Source: Orrella daihaiensis
GTDB lineage: Bacteria; Pseudomonadota; Gammaproteobacteria; Burkholderiales; Burkholderiaceae_B
Assembly (NCBI RefSeq): GCF_022811525.1
Contig: NZ_CP063982.1
Coordinates: 124,001-188,000, forward strand
Direction: 5' to 3'
Length of the DNA stretch: 64,000 nucleotides
Shown here: positions 29,292 through 36,152 of the stretch, in pieces
Numbering within the stretch: position 1 is the first letter of the stretch
Layout of the letters: every line of letters starts with the position of its first letter
Position numbers and translations under genes: made by a program
The notes under the pieces: model-generated
Seen by the model: only the letters and a program-made list of their open reading frames with translations
Told to the model about the DNA's origin: nothing
Database searches by the model: none

Positions 29292-29825
29292 TTACTTCTT
29301 CTTGGTTTCTTTGATCACCACGCGCTCATCGGAATAACGCACACCCTTGCCTTTATATGGCTCTGGTGGACGATATGCCCGAATTTCAGCGGCGACTTGA
29401 CCAACCACCTGTTTATCAATGCCCTTGATGACCACCTCGGTTTGAGATGGGCACTCAGCCTTGATACCGTCAGGCAAGTTGTGCAGTACGTCGTGCGAGA
29501 AACCAAGTTGCAGCTTGATCTGAGTACCTTGGACTTGAGCACGGTAACCCACACCCACGAGGTTCAGGCGGCGCTCAAAACCGGCGCTCACACCTTTAAC
29601 CATGTTGGCGACAAGTGCCCGCAAGGTTCCAGACATTGCCTTAGCTTGTTTTGAATCGTTGGCGACAACAAAGGACAGCTTGCCTTCATTTTCGTTGACG
29701 ATAACGTCACCGGTTAGCGTCTGGCTAAGAGTGCCCAACGGACCTTTTACGGTGATGGCATCAGCAGCAATCTTTGCTTCGACACCTTTTGGCAATTCGA
29801 CCGGATATTTAGCAATACGTGACAT
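29292..29825 (-). CDS. rplF: 50S ribosomal protein L6
   Basis: Binds 23S rRNA near the sarcin-ricin loop. The ATG at 29825 gives 177 residues starting MSRIAKYPVELPKGVE, the standard length; the longer frame upstream overlaps rpsH and is not used. The C-terminal signature is IRAYRPPEPYKGKGVRYSDE. Confidence 0.98.
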   Translation of the reverse strand: MSRIAKYPVELPKGVEAKIAADAITVKGPLGTLSQTLTGDVIVNENEGKLSFVVANDSKQAKAMSGTLRALVANMVKGVSAGFERRLNLVGVGYRAQVQGTQIKLQLGFSHDVLHNLPDGIKAECPSQTEVVIKGIDKQVVGQVAAEIRAYRPPEPYKGKGVRYSDERVVIKETKKK

Positions 29826-29835
29826 GTTCCTCTCC

Positions 29836-30231
29836 TTACGCCACGTAGCACAAAACTTCACCACCAACGCCCGTAGCACGAGCTTTGCGGTCAGTCATGA
29901 CACCACGAGAGGTTGACACAATCGCCACACCCAAACCATTCATCACTTGCGGAATGGCGCTGCGACCTTTGTAGATCCGCAACCCTGGGCGCGAGACACG
30001 TTCGATACGCTCAATCACGGGACGACCAGCGTAGTACTTGAGAGTGATTTCAAGCTCTGGCTTGGTTGCCGTGCCCTTGATCTCGTAGCTTTCGATGTAG
30101 CCTTCATCTTTCAAGACGTTAGCAATAGCCACCTTCAGCTTGGAGCAAGGCATGGACACGGTGGGTTTATCCACCTGCTGCGCATTACGAATGCGAGTCA
30201 GCATATCTGCGATGGGATCGCTCATGCTCAT
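29836..30231 (-). CDS. rpsH: 30S ribosomal protein S8
   Basis: Primary binder of the 16S central domain; represses the spc operon by binding near rplE in E. coli. The opening is MSMSDPIADMLTRIRNAQ and the C-terminal half has VSRPGLRIYKG, GLGVAIVSTSRGVMTDRKAR and GGEVLCYVA. Length 131. Confidence 0.98.
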   Translation of the reverse strand: MSMSDPIADMLTRIRNAQQVDKPTVSMPCSKLKVAIANVLKDEGYIESYEIKGTATKPELEITLKYYAGRPVIERIERVSRPGLRIYKGRSAIPQVMNGLGVAIVSTSRGVMTDRKARATGVGGEVLCYVA

Positions 30232-30242
30232 GTTCTATTCTC

Positions 30243-30548
30243 CTACCAGCTGCCCTTGGTCACGCCGGGAATTTCACCCTTCATGGCCAAATCGCGCAGT
30301 TTGTTGCGAGCCAAACCGAACTTGCGGAATACACCGCGGGGCCGGCCAGTGATTGCGCAGCGGCTACGCTGACGCGTTGGGTTTGCGTTGCGGGGCAACT
30401 GCTGTAGCTTCAGTCGTGCCTCGTAACGCTCTTCGTCGGACTTGCTGGAGTCATCAATGATGGCTTTCAGCTCAGCGCGTTTGGCCGCATATTTCTCAGC
30501 CAGCTTCACACGCTTGATATCACGATTAATCAGTGAAAGTTTTGCCAC
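30243..30548 (-). CDS. rpsN: 30S ribosomal protein S14 (zinc-independent long form)
   Basis: Head protein of the 30S subunit. At 101 residues it is the long C- type without the four zinc cysteines; the only cysteine is in SRCAITGRPRGVF. The conserved C terminus RKFGLARNKLRDLAMKGEIPGV is present. Located between rplE and rpsH. Confidence 0.98.
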   Translation of the reverse strand: MAKLSLINRDIKRVKLAEKYAAKRAELKAIIDDSSKSDEERYEARLKLQQLPRNANPTRQRSRCAITGRPRGVFRKFGLARNKLRDLAMKGEIPGVTKGSW

Positions 30549-30560
30549 GTCATCACCCCT

Positions 30561-31100
30561 TTAATTGCGAAACGGAAAGCTAAAAGCCGTCAGCAGCGCT
30601 TTTGCTTCATCGTCCGTTTTTGCTGTCGTGGTGATACTGATGTTCATGCCACGCAGCGTATCAATCTTGTCGTACTCAATTTCTGGGAAGATGATCTGTT
30701 CTTTGATACCCACGTTGTAGTTACCACGACCATCAAATGCTTTGCCAGAAATCCCGCGAAAATCGCGAACACGAGGCAAAGCCACGTTGACGAAACGATC
30801 GAGAAATTCGTACATCCGACGACCACGCAAAGTCACCATGCAACCAATTGGGTAGTCTTCACGGATCTTAAAGCCGGCAATCGACTTGCGTGTCTTGGTC
30901 ACGACAGGTTTTTGCCCAGCGATCTTGGTCATATCAGATACAGCGTGCTCGATAACTTTCTTATCGGCCACAGCCTCTGATACGCCCATGTTCAGCGTAA
31001 TTTTGGTGATACGAGGAACTTCCATCGCGCTTTTGTAACCAAATTGCTCCTTGAGCTTTGGGGCGATTTTTTCCAAGTAGATGTCTTGTAAACGTGCCAT
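30561..31100 (-). CDS. rplE: 50S ribosomal protein L5
   Basis: 5S rRNA-binding protein of the central protuberance; also touches P-site tRNA. Motifs: VPRITKITLNMGVSEAV, GQKPVVTKTRKSIAGFKIRE and GNYNVGIKEQIIFPEIEYD. Length 179 is normal. Lies between rplX and rpsN. Confidence 0.98.
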   Translation of the reverse strand: MARLQDIYLEKIAPKLKEQFGYKSAMEVPRITKITLNMGVSEAVADKKVIEHAVSDMTKIAGQKPVVTKTRKSIAGFKIREDYPIGCMVTLRGRRMYEFLDRFVNVALPRVRDFRGISGKAFDGRGNYNVGIKEQIIFPEIEYDKIDTLRGMNISITTTAKTDDEAKALLTAFSFPFRN

Positions 31101-31111
31101 TTGATTGCTCC

Positions 31112-31435
31112 TTACGCCTTGGCACCGACGGGCTCGCCGCTAGAGCGATACACACGTACTTTACGGCCGTCGTCTTCTAGCTTGATGCCAACACGATCAC
31201 CCTTGCCAGTAGCAGGGTTGAAAATCGCCACATTCGAAATATGAATTGGCATGGACTTTTCGATAATGCCACCCGGAGTTCCCAACATTGGGTTAGGACG
31301 CGTGTGCTTTTTAACGATATTGATGCCTTCGACGACCACGTGATCAGCGTCGACTCGCTGAACAACCGTGCCACGACGGTTCTTATCACGCCCGGTCAGC
31401 ACGATTACTTCGTCACCTTTACGAATTTTTTCCAT
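31112..31435 (-). CDS. rplX: 50S ribosomal protein L24
   Basis: Early assembly initiator protein at the tunnel exit. The KOW motif is visible in KIRKGDEVIVLTGRDKNRRGTV, followed by VVEGINIVKKHTRPNP and KVRVYRSSGEPVGAKA. Length 107 is standard. Confidence 0.97.
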   Translation of the reverse strand: MEKIRKGDEVIVLTGRDKNRRGTVVQRVDADHVVVEGINIVKKHTRPNPMLGTPGGIIEKSMPIHISNVAIFNPATGKGDRVGIKLEDDGRKVRVYRSSGEPVGAKA

Positions 31436-31447
31436 GGTTCTCGCCTT

Positions 31448-31816
31448 TTAGAGCACTTCAGGCGCCAGGGACACAATCTTCATGAACTTCTCCGTACGAA
31501 GTTCACGGGTCACCGGGCCAAAAATACGGGTGCCAATCGGCTCAAGCTTGGCGTTAAGCAGCACGGCTGCATTGCCACCAAAGCGGATCAGCGAACCATC
31601 TTTGCGGCGCACGCCCTTGGCAGTGCGAACAACGACGGCGTTGTAGATCTCGCCTTTCTTGACACGGCCACGCGGTGCGGCCTCTTTGACACTAACCTTG
31701 ATGATGTCGCCAATAGCGGCGTAGCGGCGCTTCGAGCCTCCCAACACCTTAATGCACATCACTGAGCGTGCACCTGTGTTGTCGGCCACGTCTAGCGTGG
31801 TCTGCATCTGAATCAT
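31448..31816 (-). CDS. rplN: 50S ribosomal protein L14
   Basis: Large-subunit protein at the interface with 16S helix 14. The ATG at 31816 with AGGA six bases upstream gives 122 residues starting MIQMQTTLDVADNTGARSVMC. Also seen: VSVKEAAPRGRVKKGEIY and RIFGPVTRELR. In most proteobacteria rpsQ is directly upstream; here rplN is the first gene of its block, about 6.7 kb away from rpsQ, with its own promoter-like sequence. Confidence 0.98.
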   Translation of the reverse strand: MIQMQTTLDVADNTGARSVMCIKVLGGSKRRYAAIGDIIKVSVKEAAPRGRVKKGEIYNAVVVRTAKGVRRKDGSLIRFGGNAAVLLNAKLEPIGTRIFGPVTRELRTEKFMKIVSLAPEVL

Positions 31817-32009
31817 GATTTTTCCTGTTCCCAACTTAATTCGCTAAACAAGTCTAGCGAATCAGTTTTGGTCCCGTCAGGCTGTTACACCCTGGGTCGA
31901 AATCTGTTTAATTACGGGGCTATCAGGTATTGCTATCTGACAACCGAGTTCTTTTCTCTCCCGAGTTAGGTTTGCTATGCAAGCCAATTAAATCGGGAAA
32001 GCCTTGTAT
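31817..32009 (-). other. Non-coding leader upstream of rplN
   Basis: About 190 bases without a credible gene between rplN and its putative promoter. It is expected to be transcribed as the 5' leader of the spc block. Short inverted segments are present (for example around 31920-31960) but I cannot assign a known ribosomal-protein leader motif. Confidence 0.35.
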
Positions 32010-32037
32010 TCTATAACAGATTTTTTTTTGTTGCAAA
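32010..32037 (-). promoter_or_regulatory. Putative promoter of the rplN (spc) block
   Basis: On the minus strand TTTGCA (32032-32037), a 16-bp spacer rich in A, then TATAGA (32010-32015). The predicted transcript would start near 32003 and carry a leader of about 190 nt before rplN. The A tract between the boxes is a plausible bending element. Because the S10 operon terminates at rpsQ, a promoter here is needed; this is the best match I see. Confidence 0.5.
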
Positions 32038-32170
32038 CACAATCGATGCTCTAGCCAATACCGCTACCATATCTGGCTCTCTAGGCACGATCCAGCTTAG
32101 AGGATGCATCTTTTGAGCCCGAGTCGATAGTACATGTGAACTATTTTAGTGTGCCCAAGTCCAAACTAAG

Positions 32171-32176
32171 TACAAT
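32171..32176 (+). promoter_or_regulatory. Putative -10 element of ssrA
   Basis: TACAAT lies 12 bases before the mature tmRNA 5' end at 32189. The -35 region (around 32147-32152, TAGTGT) is weak. The primary transcript probably starts near 32183 and is trimmed by RNase P. Divergent from the rplN promoter. Confidence 0.5.
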
Positions 32177-32188
32177 GACACCAGTTTC

Positions 32189-32548
32189 GGGGCCGATCCG
32201 GATTCGACGGGGGTCACAAAACAGCGTAGGGCATGCCGAGCACCAGTTCGCTCGTAAATCCACTGGAAAACCAATAAACGCCAACGACGAGCGTTTCGCC
32301 TTAGCCGCTTAAGCTAGGCCGCTGCACTGATTTGTCTTTGGGTCAGGTGGGTAAAACCACAGCAGCGTCATATACAAAGAATCGGCCTTTGCTGGGTCAC
32401 ACAGTAAAGGGCTAAAGCTACGTGAATCGCCTTGAACCGGCCTGTCGGCTGGCTAAGTTCCGGGTTAAATCAAAATAGGTCGACTAAGCATGTAGAACTG
32501 CCTGCGGCGGGCTTTCGGACGGGGGTTCAATTCCCCCCGGCTCCACCA
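32189..32548 (+). ncRNA. ssrA: Transfer-messenger RNA (tmRNA)
   Basis: Rescues stalled ribosomes and adds a degradation tag. The 360-nt gene begins GGGGCCGATCCGGATTCGAC and ends GGTTCAATTCCCC...GGCTCCACCA; the first seven and last pre-discriminator seven bases pair as an acceptor stem and the CCA is encoded. The tag frame starts with resume codon GCC at 32280 and reads A-ANDERFALAA minus the leading alanine duplication, that is ANDERFALAA, then TAA at 32310-32312. That tag is typical of betaproteobacteria. The gene lies on the plus strand inside the gap that splits the ribosomal supercluster. Confidence 0.98.
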
Positions 32549-32555
32549 ATCCCAC

Positions 32556-32585
32556 AGGGCTCGGATATTCTCCGGGCCCTTTTTC
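32556..32585 (+). terminator. Intrinsic terminator of ssrA
   Basis: Ten-base-pair stem AGGGCTCGGA/TCCGGGCCCT (32556-32565 with 32571-32580, one G-U pair) with a 5-nt loop, followed by TTTTTC. It begins eight bases after the tmRNA CCA end. Confidence 0.9.
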
Positions 32586-32627
32586 TTGCGCCAAAGAACC
32601 GCACCGAGCGGAGCTCGCGCCCTCGGG

Positions 32628-32893
32628 CTTGCGGACGTGATTGTGCAAAATGACAGCTTTTTGTCGCCAAATTGCCCCGATTTGTTCTCTATTCTCCGTT
32701 TAGGCTGCGGATACCCGCAGCCCCTGGGTCAGTAATTATGGGGGTCATCAGAGGGTGTTTCCTAGTCAACCATGCTTACCATTATTGGCTTGGCTATATG
32801 AAATAGCATTGCCAGGTATTTGATAGATGGTGCAGGCAGCGGGGCGAGTTTTCCTGAACTCACTGCCGCAAAAGTTGCCAAAGTTAAAATTGT
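32628..32893. repeat. Direct repeat copy R1 (~266 bp), upstream of parDE
   Basis: This segment is repeated at 34268-34532 with an almost constant offset of 1640 bases and roughly 80% identity by eye. The best block, 32680-32732, differs at one base (32702) from 34320-34372. It includes a perfect 8-bp inverted repeat GGCTGCGG-ATAC-CCGCAGCC (32703-32722). No reading frame is conserved between copies, so it is non-coding. The copy ends in the operator/promoter region of the parDE operon. Confidence 0.85.
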
Positions 32894-32907
32894 CTCTACA
32901 AATTATG

Positions 32908-32945
32908 TGGCAAATTTTGCCAAACATATCGAAAGCCGCTAGAAT
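32908..32945 (+). promoter_or_regulatory. parDE promoter with overlapping palindromic operator
   Basis: TTGCCA (32917-32922), exactly 17 bp, then TAGAAT (32940-32945): a strong sigma-70 match. A perfect palindrome TGGCAAA-T-TTTGCCA (32908-32922) covers the -35 box, which fits autorepression by the antitoxin or the toxin-antitoxin complex. Further TTGCCA half-sites lie upstream near 32876. The predicted start point is at about the first ATG. Confidence 0.65.
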
Positions 32946-32951
32946 CTCGCT

Positions 32952-33203
32952 ATGGGCACCATGAATATTTCGCTCCCCGAAACCCTGAAGTCATTTGTTG
33001 ATCAACAGGTCAGCCAGGGGAGGTATAGCACCAGTAGCGAATACCTCCGCGAGCTGATACGCAAAGATCAAGATCGCCTACGGCTTCGTGATTTACTCCT
33101 CTCGGGTGGTGCCTCTGCGTCAGGCGCACCCGCTAACGCCAGCTACTTTGAAAGCCTGCGTGACCGGGTACGCAAGAGCCCCAAGTCCGGCGCTCAGGAG
33201 TGA
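32952..33203 (+). CDS. parD: ParD-family antitoxin
   Basis: Type II antitoxin that neutralises the adjacent ParE-like toxin and probably represses its own operon. The N-terminal ribbon-helix-helix reads MNISLPETLKSFVDQQVSQGRYSTSSEYLRELIRKD; the C-terminal half is the toxin-binding tail. Starts at 32952 or at the second ATG at 32961 (MNISLPE is the usual family start). With transcription predicted to begin near 32952 the mRNA would be almost leaderless. It overlaps the toxin gene by GTGA. Confidence 0.88.
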   Translation: MGTMNISLPETLKSFVDQQVSQGRYSTSSEYLRELIRKDQDRLRLRDLLLSGGASASGAPANASYFESLRDRVRKSPKSGAQE

Positions 33204-33538
33204 GGGCAAAGGCAATCATTCCGCGAGAAGTGGCTCACCGGGATGTGGATGAAGCAGTTGCCCATTATCTTGAACACGCAAGCGAGGATGTAGCACTGGG
33301 TTTTATTGATGCGCTTGAGGCAGCATACAATCATATCCGTCGCCACCCAGCAACAGGTTCCTCGCGCTACGCTCACGAACTAGATCTGCCTGGTCTGCGC
33401 TCGTGGTCAGTCAGCCGTTACCCCTACATTGTTTTCTATGTTGAACAGCCTGATTACATCGATGTCTGGCGAGTGCTTCATGGACAGCGTGATATTCCCG
33501 CATGGATGCAAGAGCCGGGCGGTGGACCAACCAACTGA
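33200..33538 (+). CDS. parE: RelE/ParE-family toxin
   Basis: A 112-residue toxin of the RelE/ParE superfamily; ParE members poison DNA gyrase, RelE members cut mRNA, and sequence alone does not settle which. Seen: AHRDVDEAVAHYLEHASEDVALGFIDALEAAYNHIRRHPATGSSRYAHELDLPGLRSW..YPYIVFYVE..YIDVWRVLHGQRDIP, the standard core with the final RVLHGxRDIP strand. The start is GTG at 33200, overlapping the antitoxin stop. The toxin looks full length and intact. Confidence 0.88.
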   Translation: MRAKAIIPREVAHRDVDEAVAHYLEHASEDVALGFIDALEAAYNHIRRHPATGSSRYAHELDLPGLRSWSVSRYPYIVFYVEQPDYIDVWRVLHGQRDIPAWMQEPGGGPTN

Positions 33539-33662
33539 CTGACTCAAGTCCGGTTTCAATGGCCAAGACCGAATATTGTTATGCGTAGCTTGGTCGAATA
33601 AGCCAATGGTTTTTAGACAACGGCCCATATCTGATGGCTAAATGAGTTCATGGGATTTTTAA
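33539..33662. other. Non-coding stretch after parE
   Basis: No credible frame, terminator or repeat was found between the parE stop and the start of the decayed helicase-like fragment. It is probably eroded sequence. Confidence 0.4.
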
Positions 33663-33998
33663 CCCATTGAAACATCGGGATTTGTTATTTACCGATTTGT
33701 CCAAATAATGCGCCAAACACGCTCCCGTAGTTCCGGAAGCCCAGCGCCACTATTTGAGACCAATGACGACCACCTGTCATTCGTGATCATGCTTACGCGG
33801 CATCCTTTGTCTCTCGCCCCAGCAGTTGGCGCAGGAGACGTCACAGGGGAAGTCACCGATCAAATCACCGACCAAGTCATCGCAGAGATTGCGCGGTTAC
33901 TGGCACGCACCCCGATGATGCGCGTTCAGAACACGGAACAATGCCCAATGACTATCGAATCGCTTTCTGGCTTCAGCCGCCGCGCGCGCCCACGCTGA
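33663..33998 (+). pseudogene. Fragment of an AlbA_2/RecG-like (COG2865-type) ATP-binding regulator
   Basis: Only a C-terminal piece survives. The text MRQTRSRSSGSPAPLFETNDDHLSFVIMLTRHPL corresponds to the end of the ATPase-like domain (GSP-P-FETD-D--F-I-L--HPL pattern), followed by the family's repetitive linker GDVTGEVTDQITDQVIAEIARLL. The frame opens only at 33663 and ends at a stop at 33996-33998, before the usual winged-helix tail. No start with a ribosome-binding site is seen. The family assignment is from recall of the motif pattern and needs a profile search. Confidence 0.5.
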
Positions 33999-34174
33999 GC
34001 ATCCATCCTCGCCGATATCCGCCAACTGCTGGTGACCAACGTTTGGTGTGGGCAATGCCGTCACGCAGTGACAATCACCAATTCAGTGGAGCCATCAGGG
34101 GCAGCGACCTGCTGCTCGTGGGCAAATGTGCCGAGTTCCAAGGCGATGTGGCACGAGTAATCGAAGCTGGATGA
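33999..34174 (+). pseudogene. Decayed small zinc-ribbon-like protein
   Basis: Two frames must be joined to give a coherent sequence: one reads ILADIRQLLVTNVWCGQCRHAV, and after about 34078 the other reads FSGAIRGSDLLLVGKCAEF...GDVARVIEAG. Together they suggest a CxxC...CxxC metal site whose last cysteine has become F. No start codon is evident and a stop precedes it. I infer a frameshifted relic; no family name can be given. Confidence 0.4.
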
Positions 34175-34267
34175 GCATGTTCCCCGGAATTAATCCGCGC
34201 ACAGCTGAACCGCTGAATCTGTTTTCTTGCCTGAAGAGAGGCAAACATAGGACCTTACACCCAGGGA

Positions 34268-34532
34268 CTTGCGGTTGAACTTGTCCAAAATGACCGCCTT
34301 TTTCTCCTAACTCGTTCCCATTTGTTCTCTATTCTCCGTTTGGGCTGCGGATACCCGCAGCCCCTGGGTCAGCAAACACACGGGTTTTCAGAGGGTGTTT
34401 CGCAGTCAACCATGCCTAGCATTATTAGCTTGGCGGTATGAAATAGCGTTGCCAGGTCTTTGATGCCTAGAGCCCTCGCAGCATTGTCTGTTTTGCACTT
34501 ACCGTCAAAATAGTTGCCAATGTTAAAATTGT
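34268..34532. repeat. Direct repeat copy R2 (~265 bp), upstream of the AbiE module
   Basis: Second copy of the 32628-32893 repeat, including the inverted repeat GGCTGCGG-ATAC-CCGCAGCC at 34343-34362. Its end still shows GTTGCCA-ATGTTAAAATTGTTC-TGGCAAC, a shortened form of the parDE operator region, but no parD-like gene follows. Copies R1 and R2 flank parDE and the two pseudogenes. Confidence 0.85.
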
Positions 34533-34661
34533 TCTGGCAACATCCCCTCTCGCCTTTGAGTGATGCGCCCCATGGCGGGGCACCCCCAACGAAGGCATCC
34601 CAATCTCGGTCTCTAAGGGTTGTTTATTCCGGGTCATCAGACTCATATTTACGCGTCGGTT
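34533..34661. other. Non-coding stretch between R2 and the abiE promoter
   Basis: About 130 bases without a frame. It contains a GC-rich inverted segment (GCGCCCCATGGCGGGGC near 34563-34580) of unknown meaning. Confidence 0.35.
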
Positions 34662-34698
34662 TTGCGCTTTGTCAGAAATAGATTTATATTTCTGACAA
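34662..34698 (+). promoter_or_regulatory. abiE promoter with 12-bp inverted-repeat operator
   Basis: TTGCGC (34662-34667), 17 bp, TATATT (34685-34690) form a likely promoter. A perfect inverted repeat TTGTCAGAAATA-GATTTA-TATTTCTGACAA (34669-34698) spans the spacer and -10 box. AbiEi antitoxins of studied systems repress their own promoter by binding inverted repeats, so this is the expected operator. The ribosome-binding GGAG follows at once. Confidence 0.7.
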
Positions 34699-34711
34699 TT
34701 GGAGTTTAATC

Positions 34712-35308
34712 ATGAGCCAACTTGCTAAAACCATCTTGTCTGCTGCACAAACCCTGCCAGAGGGCGGCTTGTTGTCGGCCAAGGAATTTCTTCATCTGGC
34801 CTCTCGGGCTGCGGTGGACCAGACTCTTACCCGCCTTACCCGCGAAGGCAAACTCATGCGTGTGGGGCGAGGCGCCTACGCAGCACCGGTTGTAAGCCGT
34901 TTTGGTGTGCGTCCGCCTTCGACTGAAGCTGTGTTCAAAGCCATTGAGTCCACAAGCGGTGAGGTGATCGTGGCTAACGGTGCCACTGAGGCCAATGCGC
35001 TGGGCTTGACCACCCAAGTGCCGACCCGCGAGGTATTCCTGACTTCCGGACGTTCGCGTAAGCTGCAACTCGGTAACCGCGCCGTTGAGCTCAAGCATGG
35101 CAACCGATGGCAACTTGCCCTAGGCGCTCGACCGGCTGGCATGGCAATCCGTGCGCTCTCCTGGCTTGGACCCGAACAAGCATGCTCGGCCCTGAAGGTA
35201 CTAAAGTCCAAACTGCCTTCAGAAGAATGGGCTGCCATGCGCTCTGCGCGAGCAGTATTGCCTAGTTGGATGGCGCGTGCGGTGAGCGAGGTCAGCGCAC
35301 ATGCCTAA
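34712..35308 (+). CDS. AbiEi-family antitoxin/transcriptional regulator (DUF6088 type)
   Basis: Antitoxin of a type IV AbiE toxin-antitoxin module and likely autorepressor. Residues ~1-60 form a winged helix-turn-helix (LLSAKEFLHLASRAAVDQTLTRLTREGKLMRVGRGAYA); the rest is the family's C-terminal domain with EVIVANGATEANALGL and VFLTSGRSRKLQLGNRAVELKH. The 198-residue frame is intact with a GGAG at good spacing. It overlaps the toxin remnant by 8 bp. Since the toxin is damaged, this antitoxin may now be an orphan regulator. Confidence 0.82.
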   Translation: MSQLAKTILSAAQTLPEGGLLSAKEFLHLASRAAVDQTLTRLTREGKLMRVGRGAYAAPVVSRFGVRPPSTEAVFKAIESTSGEVIVANGATEANALGLTTQVPTREVFLTSGRSRKLQLGNRAVELKHGNRWQLALGARPAGMAIRALSWLGPEQACSALKVLKSKLPSEEWAAMRSARAVLPSWMARAVSEVSAHA

Positions 35309-36043
35309 GTCGTGGTTTGAGCTCAGCCTAGCCGACCGGTCCGAAGCCGTTTGCCGCATTGGATTGAACAAAACGTCCGACCCGTCATCGAGCAGGCACT
35401 GGTGGCGTGTGGACAGCAAGCTGAACTGAGTCTGGCAGGCAACAGTGGTGACAAGCTCATCATCACTTATCCGGCAATCAAAAAAGGAACCGGCTACGCT
35501 GCTGCTGCGATACAACTGGAGTTTGGGGCGCGAGCCACTGGCGAGCCCCACCAGAGACATCTTGTCGCCTGCGACATTGCTCCGCTCATTGATGGGGTGA
35601 CATTTCCGACAGCACAGCCCTTGGTGATGACAGCCGAACGTACATTTTGGGAGAAAGCGACAGCGGCACACGTCTACTGCTTGCAAGGGCGTCTGCGTGG
35701 GGATCGCTATTCACGCCATTGGTACGACCTTGCCGCTTTGGCTAAAACAACGCACTTCGGTTCAGCGGCCAGCAATCACGAGCTGGCGCGACAGGTAGCT
35801 GAACACAAGTCCATGTTCTTTACCGAGAAAGATGCAAACGGCGACAAGATAGATTATTTCCGAGCGACCTCCGGACAACTGCAACTGATTCCGCAAGGGC
35901 CATCGTTTGACGCGCTAGCGCAGGACTACACCGCCATGCTCGAGGACGGGCTGCTGGCGATTGATCAACCTGCTTTCGAGGTCGTCATGGCGAGTTGCAA
36001 GACGGTTCAGGACAAAATCAATCGTCTGGCTCTGAAAGGCTGA
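35301..36043 (+). pseudogene. AbiEii-type nucleotidyltransferase toxin, internally deleted
   Basis: The toxin gene starts normally (ATG 35301, MPKSWFELSLADRSEAV) but after about 15 codons joins, in another frame, the C-terminal two thirds (PHWIEQNVRPVIEQALVACG...). The missing part is where AbiEii proteins carry the nucleotidyltransferase core, with its GGTSL/S and D-x-D metal motifs, roughly 90-110 residues by my recollection of the family. The remaining 230 codons (from TTG 35351) are open and keep TGYAAAAIQLEFGARATGEP, AERTFWEKATAAHVYCLQGR, RHWYDLAAL and HKSMFF. Junction is near 35348-35352. Catalysis should be lost. Confidence 0.8.
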
Positions 36044-36139
36044 CAAGAAAATAGGAAATCTGCGTGGCACCGGATGTCTGGTGTGCGCGACTTTCTCCAC
36101 GCCGTTTTCTCTCGAGTCTTTCTCTACTGATACGTTTGC

Positions 36140-36145
36140 TACAAT
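36140..36145 (+). promoter_or_regulatory. Putative -10 element for the manganese riboswitch transcript
   Basis: TACAAT just upstream of the riboswitch. The -35 region at 17-18 bp is poor (TCTTTC-like). Transcript start would be near 36152, at the beginning of the conserved aptamer. Confidence 0.4.
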
Positions 36146-36152
36146 TTGGTTT

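Noticed and set aside
32432..32653. 73-aa frame overlapping the ssrA 3' end
   Set aside because: It runs through the tRNA-like domain and terminator of tmRNA; no protein features.
32703..32722. CTG-N10-CAG inside the R1/R2 palindrome as a LexA box
   Set aside because: The spacing fits CTGN10CAG, but the interior is GC-rich instead of the AT-rich LexA core and there is no SOS gene beside it.
32628..32893. Repeats as integron attC sites
   Set aside because: I could not identify paired RYYYAAC/GTTRRRY core sites or integrase, and the length and layout do not fit a cassette array.
33941..34174. 77-aa frame as an intact gene
   Set aside because: Its first half (PRAPTLSIHPRRYPP) is unlike protein-coding sequence, and coherent sequence appears only if two frames are joined; treated as a relic.
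32520..34200. Integrative element inserted at the ssrA 3' end
   Set aside because: tmRNA genes are common insertion sites, but no second copy of the ssrA 3' end and no integrase gene are present in the window.
35219..35686. 155-aa minus-strand frame opposite the AbiEii remnant
   Set aside because: Antisense to conserved AbiEii sequence, without start signals or motifs.
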